Below, one piece after another: positions 8,217 through 19,413 of a DNA stretch of 64,000 bases. This DNA comes from Ustilago trichophora (taxonomy: Eukaryota; Basidiomycota; Ustilaginomycetes; Ustilaginales; Ustilaginaceae), in the NCBI GenBank assembly GCA_900323505.1, contig OOIN01000008.1, forward strand, positions 372,001-436,000, written 5' to 3'. The position numbers and the translations under genes were made by a program. Every line of letters starts with the position of its first letter. Positions within the stretch are counted from its first letter, which is position 1. Under the pieces are notes generated by a model, which saw only the letters and a list, made by a program, of their open reading frames with translations, was not told the DNA's origin and did not search any database.

Positions 8217-10974
8217 CATCACCATCAAGGAGCTTGATTTTGCTCATCAATCTTTTGCCATCATCCACGCAGCAGCTAACTTGGCAAACATCAAACAAAG
8301 CATCATCATCATTGCATCTCAACGTCATTTCTTGGTCCTATTTGTAGTGTTTCATAGTTTCATAGTTTTGTAGTCTTGTAGTTCCATAGCATGTAAGGTA
8401 GCAGCATCGTCTCCGAGGATGGAGCCTTGATTTTGTTTGGGCATCTGACACCAGGTTGCATGCTGTTTGCCAAATTCTGAAGTGTAAGTTGTAGTTTTGT
8501 GCGAGAGGTGGGAACTTGAGCTTGGCTATAAGCAGACCTCACCCTCCTCTCAGCACACCATCATCATACATATCAGCAATACCTTTTGCACTCTTCACTA
8601 CCATTGCATTCTCTTGTTCATGAAATACCATCTGTTTTCCCTTCATCGCAAACATCATCCATTTTCAGCATTTGTTTGCACAATATCCTTTCACACTCTT
8701 GCTGTTCAATTCCATCCGCGTTTAGTTCCATCCGTTTCCTTGTTTTCTAAGCAACATTGTTTTGTGTTTCAATTATTTGTTCATCAGCGGGACCACTGAC
8801 CTCTTTACCTTTCCTTTCTTTTTTAACACAGTCATCATACACTCCTCCTCCATTGTGCTCTAATTGAGCTCTCAAAATGTCAATTCTTTTTCATTGTGAT
8901 TATGTGCTTGTGTACTTTATAAGCTTTTGATATGATAGAGCCCTAAGCAGTACCTTTTCATCAAGCCACCCATTCTCACAGTGGATTTGGAACTGTCTCA
9001 ATCCTCCTCCTTTGCAATCACCACAGCCCATCCTTTTAATGTTGCTTGGACCAGCAGCAGAACCACCACCACACACACTCAATGTTGCTTCTCAGGACAA
9101 CGACGTGAGCATGCTGACCCTCTTCCTCCTTGCATTTGCTTGCACAGGTTGTACTTTGCTTCTTTCTCTCTCTTGCTCTTGCTCCTGTGCTATAGCACAA
9201 ACACAATAATACAGCTTGTTCCTTGTTCCCTTCTATGACTGCAATGTGTGTGATGACGTGGTATTACAATGTGTGATGGTGTGTGACGGCAACTGTGGAT
9301 GTACATGTATGTTTTGAACAGCAGCCTAACAATACCAGCCGCAAAAAGGTGATCAGACCATGTCAATTTTTCCTTGCTGGACACAGTCTGGACCTCACCA
9401 AACGCACATCCAGATAACAACTTGTTAACCTCATGATTGGGCAAATTGACTCAATTGGCTGAATGGCCAATTGAAGAGGTGCCCTGCACATCAGTCAGGT
9501 CACATGCAGGTCAAGTTTTTGTCATGACTGTGCCAAGAAAATCTTCCACTTTAATACAACCATCATCCCACTTCATACCTTCCAACCAATGGGCTCATTA
9601 TCATTACTTCCTTCATAACTCATCTTCCAACACAATCATACTTGTTACACCAGCAATGTCTCTCTACAGCCCCAGGTGCTGTGGCATGCCTGTCCTGTCA
9701 ACCCACATTGTTGTGCAACCCAATTATTCAACAAACATTGTGAGGCACTCTGCCAAGATCTTCTGGCAGACCATGCGCTTCCATATGGTCAATTTTTGTG
9801 AGGAGATCAAGCTCACACACAACCTTATCCTCCCACAAACAGATTTGTATTCATACCCAGCCATTTTGGACTCGCTCTGTCCATTCACCTGTCAGATGCA
9901 ATGCTGCCAAGTCCATACATGGGAACTGCACTTCTCAGCTATCCCATCTTTGGTGGTTACAACAACTTGCTTGTCATCCAGCAACAACACTACACTGACT
10001 AGAGAGGAGTGACACTAGGTGGACTTGAGAAGACTGCGCCATGTAAGTACTGTGTCTTGATCCTTGTTCTGCAGCTCACTTGCGGTTGGACTGTGCACAA
10101 ACAAAAAACGCTGACTTCACGGCAGATTGGACAGTTGATCTTACTTGTGCCTCTCTGTGCTTCATGATCAAATTGTACTTGTTGGCAAGATCATGGTTTG
10201 TGTGTCTGTGCAATCAAAGTAAGTTATATTACATGTCCAGGTGGTGGAGCTACTGCAGATGCCACTCTGCCAACACTAACTTTGTGGAAGATTCACCTTG
10301 AAGCCACCTCAGGTGGCTACCTGGGGGGCTTGGGAGCTCTGAGTTGTATTGTTTTCCTTTTTTTAAGATATGAATGCCTTACCCCAAATGATATGCTTAA
10401 TGCAGCAACACCCTATTGATCTGTCATGAGGTCTGTCTGCAATGCAGGATTACACTGGCACTCAATAGGAACAGTCGGAATTGCAAAATGGAGTTGTGGG
10501 GTTGGAACAACAGCCAACAACAATGCCTGGCCCTTTTAATTGGAGTCAAGATAGGATCAGCTTGATTTCTGCTTTTTAGCGCTGGTAACACAAGATATAG
10601 ACTGGTATGGAGCCTCATTTACTTTTGACCCAGAACATGGATATGGGGCAGTTAAGACGTAAGCAGCAGAAAGGACTTGATGGTTGGTCAGCTATGCTGA
10701 CATGACCGCAGATATGATCCAGCAGAAGCTGGCTGAGGTCAAGATTCAAGCTTCACAGCCAGCACAAAGACGATTGCGACCCAGGCGTTTGTTCTGTATC
10801 GACGCGAGTGAGAACGTCATGCAAAGTAGTAGAGCTATGGTGAAATGTGAATTGGGGTCAAGAAGTGCACTCTGTATTGACGAGTGAAAAGGATTACAGG
10901 AAGACGTCTAAGGAATTGCCACGGTGAAAGACTGTTAGGGTATGAGTAAGGACTTGAGGGACTGTGAGGAGGCT
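8217..10974. other. Non-coding remainder of the island up to the CaaX gene
   Basis: No gene with family resemblance was found on either strand. Near 8,525 GCTATAAGCAG precedes a long CT-rich leader (8,540-8,840), and CTTTATAAGC occurs near 8,915. Both look like promoters or LTR remnants without an attached reading frame. CpG is scarce until about 10,740, then returns. The last ~200 bases are probably the 3' region of the minus-strand gene that ends at 10,975. Confidence 0.4.
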
Positions 10975-11212
10975 CTACATGACAATGCAACAGCATCCGC
11001 CTTTTTCCGCGTCGTCCTGTCTGGAGACATTGTTCGGTTTGGATTGTGTTGCTGCTGCCCGTGCGGGTGCCGGTGCTGGATGTGGTGTGGGCTGGTAGAT
11101 ATGCTGCGGATGTGGTTGAGATTGCGAATGCGAATGCGAATGCGAATGCGGGTACTGGTGCTGGTGCATCTCTTGCAAGGGGATACTGTCCACTGGCTGC
11201 TGTTGGTACTGT

Positions 11213-11260
<48 letters not shown>

Positions 11261-12837
11261 GAATGGGCGGATCTTTGACTGCGACGGCTGCTAGCCCTCG
11301 ATCTGGATCTGTCGAAAGTCGCTTCTACTGGACTGAGGTTGTTGCTCCTCTGTCGCTGTAACGAGGCTGACGGTATAGGACCTGGAGTCAGCACTTGTTC
11401 TTCTTCTACCTCGCCCAGCTCCTGCTCTTGTTGCCTCTGTACTTGTTCCTCTTGCAGCTTTTTTGCTCTCTGCTGTTGTTGGAGGGCCATGACGTCGCTT
11501 CTGCTGAGTGGAAGTCCATTCTTGTCCCATGTATCGATCAAACCTTCATACCGACTCAGCCTGCCTTCCTTGCCTGCTTTGAGGAACTGCTCCTGTTGTA
11601 GCTTTCTCGCCACTGTAGGGATGATCTGGTCTTCCCAGCTGTTGACGCTCTTGCTACCTGGTGAGGCTCCGAATTCGCCGCATCCGCTGTCGTTGCCAGC
11701 GTCACCAAAGGCAGGTGGAGCAGAGCCTTCACGGTAGTAGCGGGATTTCTCGGGTGGAGACAGTGATCGAAACGCGTCTGGCTGAATAGCGCGATTGCGC
11801 ATGCTGGGAGAGGACGAGGATGCTGAAGTAGGGTCGAGGTCCTGATGTGCGCGAAGCAGTTTGGCAGTTGGAGAAGGCGTGGAACCGAGTGGACCAAACT
11901 CTTCGATGAGCTTTGGGTCCATAGCGGCGGCTTTGCGACGCGATAAAGAGTTGGTCCGCTGATGGCCATTTGGATTTCGAGAAGCATTTGTCGATGTGGA
12001 TCGTGATGGCTCTTGCGACGACTGGTTCTGTGCCCGCCTGGAAGTTGCATAGTCTGGATTGACGACGTCTAAGCTAGGTCGCATGGGCGTTGACTGTGTC
12101 CTCAACCGCTTGTTTTCGAACGACGAACCATGCCCACCGCTGCCTCCGGCAACATCATTCTCTGGAATAGCATCAATACTGCTATCCATCCCCTGCCGCG
12201 AATTGTAGCCATGCATATCACTGGACGAAATGACAGAGTCTCTCGATGCGCCGCCGTTCTGCTGCTGCTGCTGTTGTTGTTGCTGTGCCTTTTGCCGGGC
12301 CGCAATCTGCCTCGCCTTCTCCCTTGCTCTTGTCGTCGCATCATTCGAAAGCATCGATGCACTCGCATTCCTCTCCTCCGAACCAGGCGAGTCGAAAGGA
12401 AAGCTACTGGCCGCCACATCCGCCCTCTGCCTCGACGGCGCTCTTACAGAGGCAAACCGATTGTGGAACTGATCAAGCGACGATTCGCGATGATGCTGTA
12501 CGATCTCGCGCGACATGCGACGGTCTTGACTATCGCGAACATGGACCGAGCGAGGGTCGCGCCGGTCGATGGATTCGCGGGATCGTAGCCAACCGTTGTC
12601 GCTCTCCTCTATGCGGCTGATGCGTTTGCTGATGTCCTTGGACTCTGCTTCGAGCTTCTTGCGGAGTGCAGGAACGACTTGGTCATCCCAGGGAATGTTG
12701 GATTGTGATGTTGGGGGAACGGAGGATGGACCCCAGTCGTCTGAAATGCCATTGTTGTCGGTGCCAAACTCGTTGATATCCTGACGTTGGGAGAGCGGGA
12801 TGCGCATGCTGCGCGAGAGTGGGAGTGTTGCTGCCAT
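10975..12837 (-). CDS. Polyglutamine protein with C-terminal CaaX box and duplicated W-[DE]-D-Q motif
   Basis: The start chosen is the ATG at 12,837 (MAATLPLSRSMRIP), giving 620 residues; the frame extends 9 codons upstream but only from TTG. The protein is mostly disordered (Ser/Gln/Arg-rich, Q runs near the middle and C terminus). The last residues are GGCCCIVM, a CaaX box (CIVM; Met at X favours farnesylation) preceded by two Cys that could be palmitoylated, so it is predicted to sit on the cytoplasmic face of a membrane. Two diverged repeats stand out: NIPWDDQVVPALRKKLE near the N terminus and SVNSWEDQIIPTVARKLQ in the middle, each followed by a basic helical stretch. I do not recognise the family. 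Two Q tracts are encoded by long CAG/CAA runs (about 11,205-11,262 and 12,255-12,290) that may vary in length. Confidence 0.8.
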
Positions 12838-13877
12838 ATTTGTCGGCTTGACGAGGTGCTCCAAATGGTGGTGTGCTCGGACGTAGGAGGAAGCTTTGTT
12901 CGCTGTTGGAAAGCTATTCGAGTCGTCAGGAGGTGTGACGAGCAGAGCTCATCTTATGGCTGGACGGCTTGTCCGACGGCCTTTCCGATTTTGCTCCTGT
13001 TGCACGATGCTTTACGCGAGTGATTGGTCAAGTGGAAGGGGGCAGCCTTATCGAGCGAGGGTGTAGAGCTATGTCGGTGCTTTTGTCCCAGCCTTGTTTC
13101 GGCGAGACAAGTTGGGCGTGGGCCGATGGGGTGGCAGTGCAATATCGAGCAGCGATAAGCGGGCTCTTCGAAACTTGTCACTCGTGTAGCTGAGGGTGTT
13201 CCGACGCTGCGTCTGTTCTCCGCCACTTCAGGCTGGGCCGCGTCGAATGCTAACCAGCTGTGATATGGTGAAAGCCCGTACTTGCTATTCCGTTCTGTCG
13301 CTGTACCTGGGTTACAAGCGTTTGTCGCAAGCGTGGCTTAGCCAACTTGCCTGATCAAATCTTGGACAAGATTCACAAAGTCGTTGCTCTGTCGTGGATG
13401 CGCTGTGCTGCAAAGTCTCCGACTTCGTTGGTGGAAGGTGAAACGAGCAAGGATGAGAAGTGATCGTAACAGTGGTATGCTTGGTGTTTGGCGTAGCGTG
13501 GGTTGTGATGGTTGAAAAAAGGGGTCAGGCTAGCTTTAGCGACTCAATCACGCGCTTTGTCCGACTTCTTTCCGAAAACACATTTCCCAAATGAAACAAA
13601 CAGAATGATGCACGGTCCGCATCACACACACACACACACACACACATCTGCTGTAACTATTTGAAACACACTTCCGCACTGACATCTTCATCTCGACGCC
13701 GTCACCTCGGACAGTGGGTGGTCGCAAGTGAAAAGAAAGTGTTCAGGATTGGTACACAAACGACAGGTGACGCTGATCAGCTAGAGTGGGTTGCGAGATC
13801 GCAGCAGATGCAAAACAAGAATAGGGAGCGACATAGCCACTCGACCTAGAGGTTACACAAGCCAAGGTTTCATCCGC
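12838..13877. other. Intergenic region with (CA)n microsatellite
   Basis: This is the promoter side of the CaaX gene and the 3' side of the GPI-protein gene. A (CA)12-type dinucleotide run lies at about 13,623-13,646. I see no gene or RNA. Confidence 0.6.
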
Positions 13878-15054
13878 TCAAGCGAGCAGACCGAGACCAA
13901 GACCAAAGACAAGCGAAGCGACGCTGCCAACCATAGCAGCAGTACTGCCCGTAACCATGCCCATAGCGCCGTTGCTGCTGCCCGAGCGCGAGGTACCGGT
14001 GCTGCTGACGCTCGAGAGGGTCGCACTAGCCGATCCAGTGGCAGCCTTGGTGGCCGAGCTGCTGGGGTCTGCGTTGGTGTTAGCCGTAACCTCGGCAGGC
14101 TGAGTACCGTTGGGCTTGATCTCGAACGAGCTCGAGGCTGTTGCAACAAACGTCAAGGCCAGATTTCAGTCAGTCGTCCACCTCATTGAATCATGTACGC
14201 GAGTCGAGCGAGTCGAGAATGTGCAAGGACTTACTGTAGTAGACTTGGGGACCTGTATGCCATCAAGCGCGAGAAGATTCAAGGGTACGAGCTCTGAGTC
14301 AGCATGTGCCGGAGACAGACTTTTAATGTGCTAACGATACTTACGGTCGAGTTCATAGTTGCTGCTGTTAACAAAGAGCAAAGAGTAGGTACCCGTAGGG
14401 ATGCGGTCGATAAAGATTTGCGCGGTACCGTTCTGGCAGCATTTAAAACAAAGCGTCCGTGATCAAGGTGTCGGTTAGTCAACCATGGCCTTGGCAAAGA
14501 TCCATGTCTTCAATCTACACTCACCGAAGTGACGAGGGCGTTGCCAATCTGGAAGTTGCCGTTGAGCTGACTGCTGTTTGCATTCAGGAGCTGCACCGAG
14601 AAGAAGCTGGGGTCGCTAGAGTTGGCTGTTGTGGCCAAGATCAACAAGACCATCAAGTGTCAGTCGATATTTTGGCACGTGCAGATTGCATCCGATCAAG
14701 TCGGCAGAGACATACCTTTCCAGTTCTATTGACAGCAAAGCAAATGAATGACAGGTGAGAGGGAAGAAAGGGCAAAACGTCAGCGATATGCTATTCACCT
14801 TGTACAAGCTAGCTGCCGATCAAAGGATGGGAACATACCAAGGTGTTGGTGTAGTTGGTCTGCGAGCCGAATTCAAGCGTGGATGAACAAGTATTCTATC
14901 AGCATACATCCTCTACTCGCATCGATGGCTGTACCGCAGCTTGTGGTCAACATACCACCCAGTATCCACCGTTGTTGTTGGGGAAGGTGATTTCGAAAGC
15001 CTGCGACAGGCCAGCGAGCGAGGCGAGAAGGGTGACGGCGGTGGTGATCTGCAT
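13878..15054 (-). CDS. GPI-anchored Kre9/Knh1-like cell-wall protein, seven exons with microexons
   Basis: Exons: 15054-14956, 14859-14839, 14725-14716, 14625-14525, 14432-14345, 14252-14235 and 14137-13878, totalling 597 bp or 198 residues. All junctions are GT...AG and keep frame. The protein starts MQITTAVTLLASLAG, a signal peptide, then FEITFPNNNGGYWV, TNYTNTLNWKANSSDPSFFS and RIPTGTYSLLFVNSSNYELD. This is the beta-sandwich of the Kre9/Knh1 N-terminal family of Ser/Thr-rich GPI-anchored proteins. It ends in a Ser/Thr/Ala-rich stalk and a hydrophobic tail typical of a GPI signal, so it should reach the outer membrane leaflet or cell wall. Three exons are only 21, 10 and 18 bp. The six introns are 90-113 bp. 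Confidence 0.85.
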
Positions 15055-15978
15055 GATGTAGTCGGAAACGGGTATCAAGGTTGATGACGATGACGGAAGC
15101 GGATGGTGAAAGGAGGTGAATGATGGAGGTGAGATGGAAAACAAAAGTGTTGTTGTATGCTAGGGAGAGGACAAGGGGAGAAAGTAGATCGACAGGGTCT
15201 CTTTCTCTCTGTTGTATCCATTTGACTCTCCGACTTGACCGCTAACCGATCGTTACACAGAGCTCTTACCCTTTGGCGGAAACGCAGAGCGAGCCAGGCC
15301 GACACACAATGAGTCGGCTAAGTTTAAGATGGGCGATGCGGAGCTTGGCGCGATGTAACTTGGCGCAGCTTTTCTTGCACCAATCTGCAGCATCGGCACG
15401 TCAGCCTCTTTCTCTTCGTTGGATTCAACTTCATTTTCGCTCTCGAACCTCGTCTTCCTCAACCTTCTCTAGTAGCGTATAGCCTCCCTTGTCAAGCGAT
15501 CTGAGAGCAACATGGAGCTCAACAAGATGCAGTTCCATCCCAAATTTGCACCGCGGGAAAAGCCAAGCGAGACCAACATCCTGGACCAGTAGTCAAGACA
15601 ACACAACACATGGTAGCAGCCAGCCGCCCACGCGAAGATCGCGTCATGTCATTTCGCTTTGCCATTTGTGATTCTTTTTCTTTTTCTTTTTGTTTTCTCG
15701 CTTACAACAGATCGCCCTTCTGCGTCGAACCCTTTACGTCGGCAAGATGAGGTGCTAGCCGAGACCATCATCTTTCTCTTTCAGAGTCTTCCGATCCGAG
15801 ACCCAAACAAACATCCACCTTTTCTCTCTCTCTGCCTCTCATCTCGTTCATCGTTCCAGGAACATAGCTCGCAAATCAACGCGTCATACGGCCAGGTAGT
15901 GTAGATATGACAAATCGATAGCACCGTTAGATTGGATGAAAGGTGAAAATACATCCCAAAAGCCACGATAGGGTACAA
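15055..15978. other. Intergenic region between two minus-strand genes
   Basis: The first part is the promoter of the GPI-protein gene (CT/GA-rich near 15,060-15,200). The remainder is presumably the 3' region of the Zn2Cys6 regulator. I see no further gene. Confidence 0.5.
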
Positions 15979-18900
15979 TCAGTGATGCGGAGGGGCACGC
16001 CGAGGCGACTGCTGCGAAAGACCTGCAGGCGTCGTCGGCGAACCCATGGCAAAGTGCATGTCTCCATACCCAGACGATCCTGCTTGTGGGTTCGACATGC
16101 CGACCATGTTTGACAATGGCGTGTGAGCCTGGTGCGGATAAGAATGCCCACCAGCCGTCACGCCGCTGCCTGAACCACTCATCGTGGTCGCAGTCATAGG
16201 AGTGCTGCCGCCTCCAATATCATCCAGGAACTTGGAAAAGTAGTCGGTCCACGACAAATCCTCGAGTTGATGCTGTGCGGAGCCAGGGTCGTCGGTGTAG
16301 AGAGGCATGATCCCTCGCGCATCACCGAAGGACGCAGGATGGATGCCTCCCAGCCTGTCAGCAGATCCCTCGGTCTCCCCGCTGAGGTGAGAGCGCGGTG
16401 AAGCGGCAGCATCGATAGCACGCATACCTGCACCCGACAGAGCACCAGCGCCCATCGCACTATTGCCGTTGACACCAGGCGTCCCGCTGTTACCGGCATT
16501 GGCTCCTCCCGGTGTGTTGCTGGCGGCGCCGCTCATCATGAACTGCGCAAAGGCCGCCGAAGTGATCTGATTCTCACTAACATGGCTACCCTCACTGATA
16601 GAGTTGCGACTTGGAGACATGGGAGCGCTCGGAATCGGCGACCAGCTGTGGATGTAGGAAGCAGCTGAAATGGGGTCATTCGAGAAGTGGACGCCGCTTG
16701 CTGCACCTGCTGTCTCTCCAGCTTGTCCACTTCCACGCCGCTCGAGCCTCTCGTTGCGGGCTGCCATTCTTGCAGACGGAGGCAGGGTAGCATCCGCGCG
16801 TGGTTGCATCATACCCGACATCGGCTTCATACCGAGCAAGTTGGGAGGTACCACACCCGACATGCGTTGATCTGCTCTGACCAACATCCGGCTGACCCGT
16901 TCACGCTGATCCGAAGTCATAGTGTGCATAGACCGCAACGCAATGTCACGCAAGATACGATGCGCACGTCGGAAGAGCCTTGAAAAGTAGCGATCGTCGA
17001 AAGCAGCAAAGATGCGCAGGGTCGATTCCACCAGATCGTTGTCCTCTGCCAGCTTGTCCGGCTCGCGGCATTCGTGCCATACGGTGATCATGAAGGTGGC
17101 CGTGCTCATGAAAGCCTGCTGGAAGATGAATACGAGGTCGCTCATATGATCACCCTCATGCAGCGCAATGACGACGCGCAGGCACTCGCGCGCATGAAAG
17201 ACGCACTGCGGATGAAGCATCTTGCGCAGCGCACTGTGCTCCAAGAAGGGTTTGAGGATGTAGAGTCGAATATCGTGTGTGCCACACTGCACCAAACCTG
17301 CTTGAAGGCGGAAGGGGCTTTCGATGGAGCGGAGATGGCTAGGCGTCTCTGCAACCCATTCCTCCAGTCGCTTTGAAAGGATCACCATGTCCTTGTATTC
17401 GGGCATGGCCCGTTGCTTAGGATTGGCAGGCGGCTTGCCACGTCCACTTCCATCTTGACGCCATCTGGGCGAGTAGAGAACGTGGACGACATCTTGCACA
17501 ATGACGTTGAGCTTGATCATGTGGATGAATCCGCTCATGACCATGGGCTTGTCCGAGGCAGAGCGTGTTGCCGGCGTAGGGATGTGTCCGCCTGACTCGT
17601 ACTGGAAGAGGGTGTCATCGTCGATCTCGAGCGGAAGCTTGACATCACAGTCAGAAAGCTTGAGTGCCAATGGTCGTCCCATGTTAATGGAAAAGATGCA
17701 ATCCAGGATGAAGGCACCCCAGAAAACTCGCCTGCGCAGCTCCTGCTCGTAGGGGGAAAAGCCTCTGTACGCTTTCTCTTGGTGAAGACCGATGTCTTGA
17801 AGAGCACGAATCGCTACACCAAGTACAGTCCAGCTGGCACCTGGACCGATGGCGCCATGCATGAAAGTGGCGGTGAGGACCATGACCTGGACATTGATCA
17901 GACTCGCCGCGTAGACCTGGTGATAGAGTCGACTGGCAGCGGCAAAGTGGTCGCCTGCGGTATCAGGGTCGCCCGAGTCGGCAAGGACACGTGGATCATT
18001 GGAAAAGCGCGAAGCGATGGCAAGAATGGTAAAGACGAAGCCTCGAAACGCAGAGTCCTTGTCAGCTCGACCTGTCGCCAAGTCGCGTTCCAGGGATGGG
18101 CGATGGACGATGGGCATCAGAGGATGCAGCTGTGTAAAGAAGACATCGAAGAGGTCCTTGATGAGGTCTCGGTCGGGAAGGGTGTAACGTTCGAACCACT
18201 CCTCGGTCACAGCATCATCTCGACCCACTGCAACGGTGTTCTTGCGACGGAGGAGCTGGATCCATTCCTTCGAGTTGGTGGGATAGAGCGGACGCGGTGC
18301 CGGCTTGCTTCCGCTATTTGCGCCAGCACCTCCAGCTGCGGCATTGGAAATGGAAGTCGAGGTCGATTTTCCGTGTCGACTGCTGGTGTGTCGATGTGTC
18401 TCGTAGCTGACGCCGGCATGATCGGTGACTTGGTCAGAAGATCGGTGTGCGCCAGCTCCTGGACTGGGCGGACGGCTTTCATCAGCGATGCTGTGAAAGA
18501 GGGTCATGGCGGAGGAGCGTCCAAAGTATCGCGGTCGACCATCCTCCACATCCGGTAGGAGAGCGTCTCTGTCTTCACGCTTGACGGCATCGGCGGAACC
18601 TCCGCCGGTCCCGGCACCGTTGCCCTGACCATCGGCATCGTCGGGATCGCTTCCGTCGCGATTGAGACGGACTGCTGAGCGTGATGGCAAGTCTTGATCG
18701 TGGCGTGAATGAAGCGAGTCTCCGTTGGTCCCATCTGCAGTTGGAGCAGAGTCGTCGTCATTGCGATGCTTGTCGTGGGATTCGAGTGACTGCCAAGGAT
18801 TGGCATTCTGCGGTGGTGCACTGGATCCGCTTGGTCCGGTGACATTGAGTTCACCACGTTCGAACTGCTGAGCCACGTGAGGCGCAACAGAGCGTAGAGC

Positions 18901-19413
18901 GCTTAGAAGCGTTTCCACTTTGCTTTCAAGGATCTCGTATTTGCCTCTGGATCGGTCGGCATCGCTGCTGAAGGTGCATCGATAATTGTAGGCTGTGCAG
19001 TTGTTACAAGTGTTGGTGGGGTTGGGAAGACCTTCGCACTTGATCTTTTTGCGACGGCAAGTGTCGCATGCTACGACGACTCTCCTTCGTTTCTTTGCCT
19101 TTGGATCGGAAGAGTTGGCCTCGTCGTCGCCTTTAGTTTTGGAGGTGGAGGGCTTTGCATCGGATGCGGCTTTGGGACGCTTCTTTGTTGCTGATGTGCC
19201 AGAAGGGGACGGAGATGTGTTGGAAGGACCAGCTGCTGTTTGTGGTGATGAGGCGGCGGCGGCGGCGGCGGCGTTTGCCGAAGTGGATGCAGCAACAAAG
19301 GTTGCGCTGGATGCAGGAGCAGGTGAGTTGTCGAAAGAGACGCTAGAGCGACCGTTGCGCATCGAGACAAGCTCGAATGCAGCATGAGCCTCGTCTTCGC
19401 TCTTGTACGACAT
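15979..19413 (-). CDS. Zn2Cys6 fungal transcription factor (1,144 aa) with middle homology domain
   Basis: An intronless frame. Near residues 116-150 is a Zn2Cys6 binuclear cluster, ACDTCRRKKIKC...CNNCTAYNYRC (spacing 2-6-9-2-6), preceded by a basic stretch (KKRPKAAS, KAKKRRR) that can serve as nuclear signal and DNA contact. After a long disordered linker comes the fungal-specific middle homology domain, beginning near WIQLLRRKN and running through LFDVFFTQLHPLMPIVHRPS, FTILAIASRFSNDPR and LGVAIRALQDIGLHQEKA. The C terminus is Ser/Gly-rich with acidic patches such as YTDDPGSAQHQLEDLSW, suited to activation. It should be a sequence-specific nuclear regulator. Targets cannot be read from the sequence. 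The long upstream region is common for such regulators. Confidence 0.93.
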   Translation of the reverse strand: MSYKSEDEAHAAFELVSMRNGRSSVSFDNSPAPASSATFVAASTSANAAAAAAASSPQTAAGPSNTSPSPSGTSATKKRPKAASDAKPSTSKTKGDDEANSSDPKAKKRRRVVVACDTCRRKKIKCEGLPNPTNTCNNCTAYNYRCTFSSDADRSRGKYEILESKVETLLSALRSVAPHVAQQFERGELNVTGPSGSSAPPQNANPWQSLESHDKHRNDDDSAPTADGTNGDSLHSRHDQDLPSRSAVRLNRDGSDPDDADGQGNGAGTGGGSADAVKREDRDALLPDVEDGRPRYFGRSSAMTLFHSIADESRPPSPGAGAHRSSDQVTDHAGVSYETHRHTSSRHGKSTSTSISNAAAGGAGANSGSKPAPRPLYPTNSKEWIQLLRRKNTVAVGRDDAVTEEWFERYTLPDRDLIKDLFDVFFTQLHPLMPIVHRPSLERDLATGRADKDSAFRGFVFTILAIASRFSNDPRVLADSGDPDTAGDHFAAASRLYHQVYAASLINVQVMVLTATFMHGAIGPGASWTVLGVAIRALQDIGLHQEKAYRGFSPYEQELRRRVFWGAFILDCIFSINMGRPLALKLSDCDVKLPLEIDDDTLFQYESGGHIPTPATRSASDKPMVMSGFIHMIKLNVIVQDVVHVLYSPRWRQDGSGRGKPPANPKQRAMPEYKDMVILSKRLEEWVAETPSHLRSIESPFRLQAGLVQCGTHDIRLYILKPFLEHSALRKMLHPQCVFHARECLRVVIALHEGDHMSDLVFIFQQAFMSTATFMITVWHECREPDKLAEDNDLVESTLRIFAAFDDRYFSRLFRRAHRILRDIALRSMHTMTSDQRERVSRMLVRADQRMSGVVPPNLLGMKPMSGMMQPRADATLPPSARMAARNERLERRGSGQAGETAGAASGVHFSNDPISAASYIHSWSPIPSAPMSPSRNSISEGSHVSENQITSAAFAQFMMSGAASNTPGGANAGNSGTPGVNGNSAMGAGALSGAGMRAIDAAASPRSHLSGETEGSADRLGGIHPASFGDARGIMPLYTDDPGSAQHQLEDLSWTDYFSKFLDDIGGGSTPMTATTMSGSGSGVTAGGHSYPHQAHTPLSNMVGMSNPQAGSSGYGDMHFAMGSPTTPAGLSQQSPRRAPPHH

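Larger units (their letters stand above)
2555..10760. other. CpG-depleted, gene-poor accessory island
   Basis: From about 2,555 to 10,760 the sequence changes character. CG dinucleotides fall to roughly one or a few per 200-300 bases, while TG and CA are abundant. Flanking genes carry several CG per 60 bases. The left edge is sharp (CG-rich to about 2,545) and CG returns at about 10,740-10,800. The island contains a transposase relic, simple degenerate repeats and unidentified protein fragments, but no convincing intact gene. One internal patch (about 7,560-8,220) has normal CpG. These facts are seen by eye. The interpretation, a repeat island aged by deamination of methylated cytosine or a RIP-like process, is inference. 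Confidence 0.8.

Noticed and set aside
9437..10012. 191-codon + strand frame in the island
   Set aside because: The composition is that of CpG-poor repeat DNA and no domain or conserved motif is visible.
17779..18558. 259-codon + strand frame within the Zn2Cys6 regulator
   Set aside because: It is antisense to a strongly supported domain and has no family resemblance.
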